Source of the DNA: Diatrype stigma
Lineage: Eukaryota > Ascomycota > Sordariomycetes > Xylariales > Diatrypaceae
Assembly (NCBI GenBank): GCA_022225965.2
Contig: JAKJXP020000069.1
Location: 62,001 to 126,000, forward strand
DNA: 64,000 nucleotides
Direction of reading: 5' to 3'
The position numbers and the translations under genes are program-made. Numbering within the stretch: position 1 is the first letter of the stretch; every line of letters begins with the position of its first letter. Under the pieces are notes generated by a model. It saw only the letters and a list, made by a program, of their open reading frames with translations. It did not search any database and was not told the DNA's origin. This document shows positions 25,888-35,940 of the stretch, one piece after another.

Positions 25888-28800
25888 TCATGATGCTACT
25901 TCTGCTGGCAATAGCGTCTGGCAGTGTGTGGTGAACCCCTTCCAGTCGTATTCGCAGGGCACACAGTGAATAAACCGCAAGAACTCCGTTCTAATTATAG
26001 CTTCGACCTGTCTTCTCTCGTGGATCTTCTTTGGGTCAGGCGCCCGCCAACCGTCATTTTCGCCACCTTTGCCGTCATTTCTTACTGCCACACATTGGAC
26101 GTTGAAGCTATCGCTGGGGAGCTCTTGTGCAATCGCTAACTTTAGTTCGTCCATTGTGGGATATTTTCTGATCCTGTTCAGCAGATCACGCAAGCTCCTT
26201 GAAGACACCGCGAAAATCGAAGCATGTGACCCCGAACACTCGCTGGCAAGTATCCCCATTGGACAGGTGACATGGCCCGCCACCATGAAGTCAGGGAAAA
26301 AGTAGAATGGTAGGCTCCAGTCGATTTCTTCCCCCTCGAATATTGAAAGATAATCGGAACAGGCAGGGTGGATTTCTGTTCTATTCATATCGGAACCCGG
26401 GTCTGAGTGTCGAATGCCGTGGTCTAAATAGCAATGGAACGGTGTCGTTACCAAAGTCAGGAACCCAATATCATATACCATGCGTGGTGAGTTCAAGGAG
26501 GCGCCGGCGCGTAGCAACCAGTTTATGGTAGGCTTAAATCTCTCCGCAGACTTGTTGATTTGTGTTTTACGACTTTGCATTTTGCCCCCTACTACTTGGA
26601 TTTCGAGGCGTATCGGAGAGCAAGGCCGATCCCCCAAATCTTCGAATGGACACCACCCGTTACATATTTCGGACAAAACCATCTGTTTGTCTTCTGAAGG
26701 TAGTGCCTTGAACGCTTCGACTTCTTTTGGGGGCAATGACCCAATAACGAAACAACGGGCAGCGCATATATAGAGCTCAAAATTCGGAACCTCTTCTGGA
26801 TCTCCTGGTTGTAAAGAGTCCGCGAACCCCACGAGATGCTCTGCTGCTTCTTGGGGTGTGATATACTCCGAGTTTACCAACCCGTTAATTATGATCGTAT
26901 AGTTCTCAAACAACCAGCTCGAAAGATCCCCTCCTTTTCTTTCAAGGTAGTGACAAATATGCTTCATCGTCTCAGCAGTATGAAGCATTCTCTCCTTGCT
27001 CGATGTCGGGTCAAATGAGAGAATTTCAAGCCCGGCTTTGGTACCAACAAGAAATTCTTTTACGGAACGATGAATGAAGGTGACCCTATAATTTAACAAA
27101 TGCGAAGAGTTCATATCGATATATTGGCGTTGTTCTATAACACCAGCCTCGCATATTTCCAGTAAGTTCGCACTCCTGGCAGAGAGCCATCTCTCATACT
27201 CCCGAAAAACTCGTTTTTCTTCAGTCAATATCGTTGTTTTGGCGGCGCAATGCAGTAAATCGGAGCGCATTTTCGTGTTAGTACCAAGAATATGCCCCAA
27301 CAGAGACACTGATTGCACTTGTTCTTCTATATCTTGCGCATGAAGAGTATACCATAGCAATCTAGCCGTGACTTCCTTATCTTCCTTACAAAGCACTCGG
27401 TTGGCATTTTGCCTCTTCCACATTTGCTGGAAAAGACCATCGAGGTCAGGGTCCAATTCTTGCATTCGTTTGTATATGATATTCCAAGAGTCACCATCCC
27501 GGATACCATCGAGGACACTTCTAGTTGCCAATCTGGCCCAGAGAAACACCCCAGATGACTTTGTCAGTAGAGAGTAAGTCAAGGACCAATACTTGTCGGG
27601 ATCGGATAGAGCTTGCGGTTTGTATGGGGCTAAGCATGCCCCAATATAGAACGCTATGGCAGACCTTGTGAGTGCTTCCATTCGTAGGAAAGGATGTAAG
27701 CTAAGATTCTGCTTGAAGATATTCTCGGGGCGGCTGGAAACGCAAGCCTTGACATTCGGCAGGCAATTGATTATCTTTAATAAGTTAAGGACGGAGTCGC
27801 GGTCCTCCGATCGTATGGCTATTTCGTCCAGTCCATCGATGAAGAGACAGAATGCGGAGCCTTCAGAATGCAGGGTTTCTAAAAGTACATCTCGAAGTTC
27901 TCGTACAGACCAGTCGTGCTCTGACTGCTTTGCCTCCAAGTCGGGCCTGCTTTGTAACAGCAAGGCGAGGATATGGGGATTGCGACTGAAAATTTGATAT
28001 AGCAACGCCCGCAGGCAACCTCGAAGCTCCCTTTGCAAGGGATTTGCGCAGATTTCTATAAAGAAGTATCGACAGATTATCACATCGGGTCTCCATCTCC
28101 CAAGGTGATCTCGTGTACGTCGATCTTGGGCTAGGAATTTCATCAACGTGGACTTGCCGCTTCCAGGCTTGCCCGATACCCAGAAAATGGGGTCGTCTGC
28201 TTCAAGCCATTCGCAGAACTGAGTGAAACGTCCAGGACCGTTCTCTAAGCTCCAATCATCTGGTGATACGAAATCGCTTTCTGAATCTGAATTATGTTCG
28301 TCGAAGATCCACCTCACCGTTTCTTCCGGCACTTCCTGGATGTTGTTCTCGCGCGCATTCATCTCCGGAAACCAGAGGGTGGAGAGTATGCGGGTTCCCA
28401 GTGCCTCGCGTTCTTTGCGTCGAGTCTCAGACTGCAGTCCTGATTCTATGTGCCCTTGGACTTTTGATGCCTCCGCAGTGATGTGCTCCCTTGTTGCAAG
28501 GTGTTGGGCTTCTACATGTGTCTCATGAACTTGAGATGTTGTCTTCATTTGGTTCCTGAGAGCTAGGGTTTCGTCTGTGATGTGCGCTCTGGTTGCTTGC
28601 GCTTCCGTGGATATGAGCGTTAACATATCTCTGTGTCCCTGGGACCAGCGGTCGATGAACCCCTTGATTTCTTTATCCAGGCCTGTGACACAATTGAATA
28701 ATTAGGTATAAACAGGCAACAAATCGAGGTAATGTGCGCAATGATTGCGTACCAGCAAAAGCCTGTTCTGACTGAGCAACAGTTGCTTCATTAGAAGTAC

Positions 28801-29353
28801 TAATCGCGTAGTCAGCAAAGGCATGATAAAGATATGAAGTTGAAGTATTCACCATAGTCTCCCCAACAGTTCTGTGTCGAGAATGCCGTGGGCCTTCTCG
28901 ATCCTTTTCTCCAAATCACCGATGGTTCCCCTATAGTGAAACCTGTACTTGACAGCCATCAGGAGTATTTTCCATTTGGAAGCGGCATCGGATATCTTTT
29001 CTATTGTCTGTTGAAGCACCGTTGTATCTTGCAGTAGGTCTGAAGCTAGCTTTTGAAGCCTTTCTTTATCCCCTGTCCCCTGCTGATTTGTACTCCGGGG
29101 TGACTGGACTGCGGAGAAGCTGTCGATTCGAATTGACAAGCTTGAGAGGAGTTCGTTGAGACGACCGGAAGACGATACGAGGGCTGGATCTGGGCTACCT
29201 GAATTCCTTTTATCAGTATCAGGGTGGTAAAGATGACCGAGGACATTATTTACCATGTTGACGTATGCTACGACACAGGCGAAAAGTCTCGCCTGTGAAG
29301 GAGAGAACCTGCATCACATTGCAGACTAGGGACAAAGTCGCTATTGCCTCCAT
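25888..29353 (-). CDS. NACHT-domain NLR-like receptor (STAND NTPase)
   Basis: Four exons on the minus strand: 29353-29254, 29198-28853, 28799-28753 and 28682-25888, giving 1095 residues. The N-terminus MEAIATLSLVCNVMQVLSFT is the helical start common to many fungal STAND proteins. A coiled linker follows at about 170-290. The NACHT domain has its Walker A GKPGSGKST at 335-343, Walker B LFIDGLDE at 444-451, and the sensor SSRPENIF. Fungal NLRs act in non-self recognition and programmed cell death. Here the 600-residue C-terminal half has no WD40, TPR or ankyrin array; only one ankyrin-like motif (INWLLRAGASLNSP) is visible. Introns 1 and 2 (55 and 53 nt) lie close together, so simple ORF calls break the N-terminus. 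Lower GC than its neighbours, consistent with an accessory gene. Confidence 0.9.
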
Positions 29354-29993
29354 TTTCCAGTGTCGTAGACATCTGCGTTGCGAGCACTATTTCCCAGATG
29401 TCTAAGAAGACAACCAACTACTGAGTGTATGGAAAATGCCTTGATAAACTGAGGGGAGGGGGAAGAACCTTCGAGGACTAATGTAATGAGGCTATGCTGA
29501 CGTGCCAGCGGCTTACTGGGGCGGCAAAAACTTGGCATGCATCTCTCAGGTGCGACGACGCCATTGGACATTGTAATCAGCGGACCGCATAGTTCGAGGT
29601 CCGACGTTACATCGAAACAACAGGATGTCAAGTATTCAGTCAACGACCGCAGTCTACTTCGTAAAGGGTGGCTATGAAGCTGTCACCCGCAGTAAACCAG
29701 AAAAGTCGACTAGGCTACGAGAGTTTACAACAGCGTCTGTGACACAAAAGTGTCTATACCACACATAAATCACAGGCAGGAAACGTTAGGGTCTAGACTC
29801 GATAGTCCTAGATAGTCCTAGACAGCTACCATGGTCACCCCCTATAACAACGTTACCAACTTCAACGACAGGAAGCAATATCCACGTAGATCAGTGGGAT
29901 GATCGCGAGTGTACATGACCACATAGCGGTCATCGACGCATGAATCTTGCCGATCTTATATATATAACTAGATTTGAGAAAGCGTGAGAAGGG

Positions 29994-30033
<40 letters not shown>

Positions 30034-30339
30034 CAATTCAGGGTATTTATTGTCTTAGCCGGCCCTCCCAACAAACGAGATTTTTTGCCTCGTCTACCGT
30101 AGCTCGGTAGTGTCATTCCGCCATTACGCCCTACATGGGTATCTGGTTATCCCGCTTCTCCATCTTGACCACCCGTTCGCCCGCCCCGGCGTTCTCAAGG
30201 CCAATCGAACCCGGCTTTTCTGTGCACCTGCTTCGATCCAGGTCGGCGTTTCTCTTTTGTTTTGCTTTTGGCCCCACTCCGTACGAGGTGTTAGCCGGGT
30301 CGAAAACAAAGCCCCTTACACCATCGCACGCACTCCACC
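29354..30339. other. Intergenic between NLR start and PLAC8 end
   Basis: About 1 kb holding the NLR promoter and the PLAC8 3' region. The sequence CTAGATAGTCCTAGA with flanking CTAGA units lies at 29793-29823. A long A tract lies at 29994-30032. No gene supported. Confidence 0.5.
29994..30032. repeat. Poly(A) tract of 39 nt
   Basis: Thirty-nine uninterrupted A residues on the plus strand, by far the longest homopolymer in the window. It may be a simple repeat or the tail of a retroposed transcript. I see no recognisable retro-sequence immediately upstream and no clear flanking duplication. Confidence 0.9.
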
Positions 30340-31530
30340 CTACTTCTGCGGGTTGTACGCCGGAGCCGGTGCGGGCATCTCCATGCCGGGCTGGGATTGG
30401 TAGCCCTGCTGGATGGGCGCGGCGTTGCGCTGCCGGATCTTGACCTCGTTGTCCTGCTGGATGATGGCGCAGCACGGGCACCAGTACGAGACGCAGCAGT
30501 CACTGAAGCCGCTGCCCTGGATGTTGTAGCGCTCCCGGATCTCGCTGCGCTTGAGCATCGAGTAGCTATGCGACAGGACAGACGTTAGCACATGCGCGCA
30601 CATCGCACGAAGGGGAATTAGTCGAACTTACATCCAACCACAGCCGGTGAAACACGTAATGGCGCCGTGGATCAGGCAGTCGCTGTTCAGGAGGTCCGCA
30701 TTCTGCATCGACGGGTCCCGGATCCGCTCCGAAGTCTGACCAACCACTGCAGGATTAGGCGCGTCAGTATAATGAGGCTCAACCGATAACACAGTACTAC
30801 CCGAACATCATTCGAATAGCACTGAGGGGCAAGCAAGCCTGAAATAGTGTAGTAACAGTAGGGTATACGTACGAATACACGGTATGCACCACGACAGCAG
30901 ACATGACGAGCATGGCGAGCAATCGCACAAGCTAGCCTGCCATTCGCCGCCCTGCTGCCCGTAGGCGGTAGGGTGGAGTTGCGGTTGTTGTTGTTGCGCC
31001 ATCGCGGGATACTGTTGTTGTTGCTGTTGTTGCGAGTGGTGAAGCTGCTGCTGTTGCTGCTGTGGTTGCTGGTGTTGCGGTTGCTGGTGTTGCGGTTGCT
31101 GGTGTTGCGGTTGCTGGCTCTGCGGCAATATTACCGGTATCGGTGCTGACGCCGAATCGCGCGTGATCACCGCCTGAGGTTCGGGGCTGGTGGCGACCTG
31201 GGGATACTGAAACTGGGCCTCGCTGTCGACGCCGTGGGGGTATTTGCTGGGATCGTGACTCGCAGCCTGGTACGGGAGCGGCGGGGAATAGATCTCGCTG
31301 CCGAGGGCGCTGACGCTGTCGTGCGGACCTGCTGTGTTGACCTCGCTTCCTAACACGCTGACGCTGTCGTTGCGCTGGGCGGTCTGTAGGTGGTGGTAGC
31401 CGTTGCCGTTGCTGTTGACGCTCGGGTTCCGGTTGTGAAGGCTGTAGTCCGCAGGGCTGTGGGGGTACTGGGGAGGAGGAGAGGTAGGACCGGTGTTCAG
31501 GATCTTCTCTTCATGTTCGGCGGCCGACAT
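30340..31530 (-). CDS. PLAC8-family cysteine-rich protein
   Basis: Three exons on the minus strand: 31530-30873, 30746-30632 and 30565-30340, giving 332 residues. The first 190 residues are low complexity, rich in Gln, Pro, His and Ser, with QPQHQ repeats. The PLAC8 domain follows: WQASLCDCSPCSSCLLSWC, then CIPCILVGQTSERIRDPS after intron 1, then HGAITCFTGCGWIYSM, then CCVSYWCPCCAIIQQDNEVK. Plant and fungal PLAC8 proteins (PCR/FW2.2-type) are small plasma-membrane proteins linked to cadmium resistance, divalent-cation transport or cell-size control; the role here is not shown. The two Cys-rich hydrophobic patches would be the membrane-associated parts. The 126-nt intron 1 is supported because only the direct join gives an in-frame GQTSERIR. 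Confidence 0.92.
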
Positions 31531-32447
31531 GGTAGCTAAATAGAGAGACTGGAATGTAGGGCTGGGGAGAGCTCGCTTGGTATTTAACGAGTGCCAACGG
31601 CCAACGCCAACGGGAGGGAGGTTCGGCTACACTGCTACAGTAATAGCTGCAGGTGGTGGCCAATTGGTCGGGTCGCACTCTTTCTAGTCTGAGTCAACAC
31701 AAGACAATTGGTGAATCAACATATACATGTACGTATTGTGCTTGTGGTGGTAACAGTAGGTATACTCCTGGTGGCAGCGGTACCTATTCTGCTATTGTAG
31801 GGATGCGTGTAAGAAGAATGTGGCGGACCCGGATATGGAACGGTCAGCAAACAACACGCAGGCAAACAACCCGATAACAATGCGTCTTCGGTCTTGCTTG
31901 GGTCTTGGGCCTGGGGTGTTCGTCTTGGCTGAATAAAACCACGTTGTGTATAAAACTCGGAAGGAAGAATAAGATCAGCCTCGGAATCTTCCTTCGATGA
32001 ATGTTTTTAGGCCGGGTTGAGGTCAGGAAACTTGGGGGCCTGCCGTCAGCCCCCGTACTATCCTGCTATTGGATTGCTATTGGATTGCTATTGGATTGCT
32101 ATTGGATTGCTATTGGATGTACAATCATTTTATGGGCAATTAGTTATTACATAATAGAACAGACAGCTATATGCCAGGCCCACTGCGGCTGGGCCAGCAA
32201 CCCGGCAGTACGAAGTAAATGCTGGAGTGAGCAGCCACGGTTTGGTGTGGTTCCAGGGCGCGTTCCAGGGGTCTGACATCGCTCCATGGCTGTACTACAT
32301 ACCAGGCAGCTATGTAAAGTCCTTTTGGGTCAGTGGGTTTGATGTCACCATGCGGCTAGAGGGACCCAAGCCTTCTCTTTCCCATTGGTTACTCAGGTAC
32401 AGTAGCCGTGTGACCTTGCCTAGTCGCGCCTAGTCATGGGTCTGCTT
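31531..32447. other. Intergenic, left part of a repeat-rich gene desert
   Basis: About 0.9 kb with no gene. It includes the PLAC8 promoter and a five-copy 11-bp repeat at 32064-32118. The right end carries the left target-site copy of the first transposon-like element. Confidence 0.6.
32064..32118. repeat. Five perfect 11-bp tandem repeats
   Basis: TGCTATTGGAT repeated five times without a mismatch (55 bp). Perfect identity suggests recent slippage or expansion. Non-coding context. Confidence 0.95.
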
Positions 32448-32942
32448 TAATTCGTTTAACGGCACCAGACAATTCTGCTAACGACACCAGACATTAACCG
32501 CATTCAGCTAGTCTGACGCTAATTTAGCGCATTAGCCACCCGTGCCACACCTAAAGCCATACCTAACCTGGCACCTTCCAAGTTATTCCCTAACATCCAC
32601 CATTTATTTATTTACTTATTACATTTATTTATACCTGTATTTGCGCCAGCGCCGCAGTTGCGGGTTAGGTCCCGTGCAAAAGATACGGGTTAGTTAGGGT
32701 TAGGGTTAGTTTAGGGATAGGGCAGGTCCGGGGGGTTTGGGGGGGCGGTGGGAGCCCCTTCATTTGGGTATATGTGTGTAATTGTGCTGTATAAAGGTGC
32801 AGGTATTGGCGATGTGGTGGTGAAGTAGGTATGTAGGTAAGTAGGGTGTGTTAGGTGGTGAGATGGGTGATAAGTGGATGCGTCCGAATGCGGTTAATGT
32901 CTGGTGTCGTTAGCAGAATTGTCTGGTGCCGTTAAACGGATT
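32448..32942. mobile_element. MITE-like element with long TIRs (Mutator-like)
   Basis: The ends are near-perfect inverted repeats of about 57 bp: 32448-32505 and 32886-32942. They share, for example, CGTTTAACGGCACCAGACAA on the left and its reverse complement on the right. The 10-bp sequence GGGTCTGCTT flanks both ends (32438-32447 and 32943-32952) as a direct repeat, the expected target-site duplication. Long TIRs plus a 9-11-bp duplication are the hallmark of Mutator-like elements. The 495-bp interior has no transposase ORF, so the element is non-autonomous. It contains a short TTAGGG-type array at 32694-32716. Confidence 0.8.
32694..32716 (+). repeat. Short interstitial TTAGGG array
   Basis: Two perfect TTAGGG units followed by degenerate ones, preceded by GGGTTAG. 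TTAGGG is the telomeric repeat of most filamentous fungi. It is too short to mark a chromosome end and lies inside the TIR element. Confidence 0.6.
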
Positions 32943-33069
32943 GGGTCTGCTTGTCTCCCAACACTGCAACATATGCCCAAAATAGAAATTCTAGGTACCT
33001 ACATACAAGTAGTATGTTGTGATCGGCAGAGGTGCAGAGCTGGATATTTGCCGATCGTAAAGGGCCTTA

Positions 33070-33840
33070 GGTCCTGTTCGCTCGACTTTCAGGCTCGCCG
33101 CGGCGAAGCTCCATAAATACAAATTTGCTCCAATTTATTTGCACAAGCAAAATCTGGGGTCTGGCGTTGTATTCCAGCTAATGACTAAGCATTCTTTTTG
33201 TTTTGGCCCTTTCTGCCCTTCTGTGTTTTTCTGCCCATTCTGCCCCCTTTTGCCCATTCTGCCCCCTTTTGCCCATTCTGCCCATTCTGCCCATTCTGCC
33301 CCCTTCTGCCCCCTTCTGCCCCCTTCTGTCCATTTTGCCCATTCTGCCCATTCTGCCCCCTTTGGCCCTTTAGCCCTTTGGCCCATTTGGCCCATTTGGC
33401 CCATTTGGCCCATTTGGCCCATTTTGTAACAGCCAGCAGCAGCAGCAGCAACAGCCAGCAATAGCTATCGTCGAATAACCAGGCTGCTAGATCTGGATCT
33501 GGTAGATCTGGCCATGGGTGGGCCAAATCGACGGTTTTAACCAATAATATAACGTAGCCGCGGCGAAGCTCGCCGCGACTGTAGGTAGGCACCTACAGCG
33601 GCGGCGAGCCTTGCCGCCGCGAGTTTCCTTCCTTTTAAAGTTTAGATGATGGGCAGCAGGGGGTGGTACAATGCATAATTTTTCGCGGCGGCGACGACAG
33701 TTATGCATCGTTGTAGCAGTTATGCAAGTGTAAATCGCACCCAAAAGAAGGAAAGCGTTATGGAACGGTGTCGTCAAAGTGGGTTGTGTTGCTGATTAGG
33801 TACATGGCTCGCCGCGGCGAGTAGTCCAGCGAACAGGACC
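33070..33840. mobile_element. MITE-like element, PIF/Harbinger type
   Basis: The ends are inverted repeats: GGTCCTGTTCGCTCGACT at the left and the reverse complement of GGTCCTGTTCGCTGGACT at the right, 17 of 18 matching. TTA flanks both ends (33067-33069 and 33841-33843); a 3-bp TTA/TAA duplication is the PIF/Harbinger signature. Subterminal CTCGCCGCGGCGA blocks occur near both ends and again at 33557-33630 as GC-rich hairpins. There is no transposase gene; the interior is dominated by the 9-bp minisatellite at 33206-33426. The element length is 771 bp. It lies only 127 bp from the previous element. Confidence 0.75.
33206..33426. repeat. 9-bp minisatellite (GCCCATTCTG / GCCCATTTG variants)
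   Basis: About 220 bp of head-to-tail variants of CCCATTCTG, CCCCCTTCTG and CCCATTTGG. Because the unit is 9-10 bp, several frames stay open on both strands and give Gly-Gln-Asn or Cys-Pro-Phe repeats; these are artefacts, not genes. It lies inside the Harbinger-like element, so the array either expanded there or is part of the family's body. Confidence 0.85.
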
Positions 33841-35254
33841 TTAGCCTATCCGGGGTTAGATGTGTGAGATAGGGGATTGGCTAGGCAGTAGTTAGAGGCC
33901 CCAGCAAGGCTGAGCCTCTCCACTTGGCATACTGCCTGACTGGCCTGACTGGCCTAACCAAAGGCTGATCCCCCACCAGCTGAGCTGGGCTGACCGAGAG
34001 GCTGGGCCTTGACATCATGTCCGACAGTCCTATGTAGGCAGCAAGTACTGATTGCTGGGTAGGTTATCGTATAGAATTATGTATTGAATTGTGTATTATT
34101 GTTAAGCAGTAAGTTCAAATTTAAATGAAGTTTGTTTTGCAATTTATGCATACATAGATACGTGGATAATCTCCAGTTGTCGTTCCTATACGAGAGATGC
34201 ATTTCATTTCGGTTATCATGTACGTATGTATATACGAAGTACATGGTAGTCCACACATACAGGCCCGCTGGGGGGTTTTCCTAGCCCTTTATCCTAGCCC
34301 CAAAAGTGCCTACCTAAGCAGAAACCCCCGCTCGCAATCCTCCTGGGCAATTCTCCCGGGTGGGATAAGTTGATAAGTTCATCACGGCGGTCAGCCAGGT
34401 CTTGGAACTGAACTGCTGGTGGACAGATGATGAAGTTTCGTCTGACGGTGATACCGTGATCGTGATACTGGTTCATATGTAGGTCCATATGAGCTAAGCC
34501 AGTGGATTTCCTCTTACCTACCGACATGTGTCGCACTGAATGTCTGTAGGCGCAGCAGGTGAACACATTGTGCAACTCTTGTCAGCCTAAGATCGGCACA
34601 TTCCGTCATTCACATCCTTCGCTCGGGACGCTGATCTAATGATGTACCGCCTAGTGCACTGCCTATTAGGCGGACAGGCTAAGTCGGTATACATTGACAG
34701 ACGAGTGGGTAGCGCCCTAGGTCCGTGGCTGTAAGAACTGATATCCCCCCATTGTCGTCGATGCAGTGAATTATACTACTACGTAGTACCCAATGACTCT
34801 GTGCGATGACAGCATCCCATGTTCAATAGACAGCTCCCCTTATAGGCGGTTTGCGAGATATCGAAGTGGGTGGGTGCGACTCTGTGCGTGTTTTACTAGC
34901 CAAAGGAAAGGGGGCTCACAGGGGAGGCGGGTTCTTCCGTTTCTTGCTCTGGGATGTCTTTGCGAAGAATCAAAAAGGACTCATCAAATCTCAATAGGCG
35001 GTATCGCCCGGAGAAAGAAGACCTTCGTGAGTTTTGTATGTCAAATTGGATATTAGAATTATATATAGGTTCGTAGCTCATGAAGCCCTTCCCAAAGACC
35101 GGCTACCCGTTTACTCTTACAATCGCCCCCTCGTAGTTAATCGTCACAAGACCTTGCGGTGTAAAACCACACCAACGCCCAGATGCAACTGCATCCCCGG
35201 GGTATCCCACCCCTTCTAATATCAATCTTTGTGGGGGGTTTCTAAAGTCACAGC
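33841..35254. other. Intergenic, right part of the gene desert
   Basis: About 1.4 kb with no supportable gene. An imperfect inverted repeat is visible between 33897-33920 (GGCCCCAGCAAGGCTGAGCC region) and 33994-34010 (GAGAGGCTGGGCC), possibly another decayed element. The rest is unremarkable AT-rich spacer. Confidence 0.5.
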
Positions 35255-35940
35255 TTACGCAGTTCTGCTGATGAACTTGAGGCCGGCAAGGGGGAGAGAT
35301 CCGGCGTATGTTCCGAACTCGAACCGGAAACACCGCTGACCCGGAGTATAAGACCCCGACTTTTTCGCTTGCTCGATGGCCCAGTCATGGATGAACACAA
35401 TATCTTGGCCGGATTCTGATCACACAAAATAAGGATCAGCACTATTCATAGCGTGTAATACACTCGGGGATCCGAGCAGGAGTCTTTTCCACTCTTGGGT
35501 GCGGTCTTTCTGGGGGAAGGGGGCTTACCAGCATCCATGTTCTCGGCCATCATAGATGCCGTGTGCAGCTGGTCCGTGGCGTTCTTGTGCTTCAGGTTGT
35601 ACCAGCTGATATCGAGAGAGCCGGAGGGGATGCCCCAGTACGACGAGGTGTTCTCGTTGAGGTCATCGTATGCCCAGTCAGAGAAGTCGAAGAACACTAC
35701 AGCGGACTGTCGTTAGCACCCGGCTAGTTATAAGATCGGGTCTGAGGGACCCGACCCGGCCCGGGGATGGGGACGGGGACGAGGGGCTACGGCTGCCTGC
35801 TTACCGGAGTCGAACATGGATACTAGTCGTAGCATCGATTGATTACTAGGAATCTCCGCCCCGCGATGGGCCGAGAACTGGTCGATTGCCGTAATGGCAT
35901 ATTGCTGCCAGTCGACTGGGGCCAGGGTGAGAGTAGACAT
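35255..35940 (-). CDS. Small orphan protein of 154 residues, two introns
   Basis: Three exons on the minus strand: 35940-35805, 35696-35529 and 35415-35255. Donors are GTAAGC in both introns; acceptors are CTGTAG and GATCAG. Phases agree throughout and the frame ends at TAA. The joined protein starts MSTLTLAPVDWQQYAITAID, continues SVFFDFSDWAYDDLNENTSS across intron 1, and ends GLKFISRTA. It is soluble, acidic and rich in aromatic residues (several WxxY/FDF motifs), with no signal peptide or membrane segment. I do not recognise a family. Two phase-consistent introns with good splice sites make it a likely real gene rather than chance ORFs. Function unknown. Confidence 0.7.

Noticed and set aside
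28849..28855. Apparent frameshift or early stop in the NLR N-terminus (GRLW then stop)
   Set aside because: A 53-nt intron (28852-28800) with donor GTGAAT, branch GCTGAC and acceptor GATTAG joins the frames cleanly.
33139..33592. Overlapping ORFs on both strands with GQNGQN- or CPFCPF-like repeats
   Set aside because: They are translations of the 9-bp minisatellite inside a MITE-like element.
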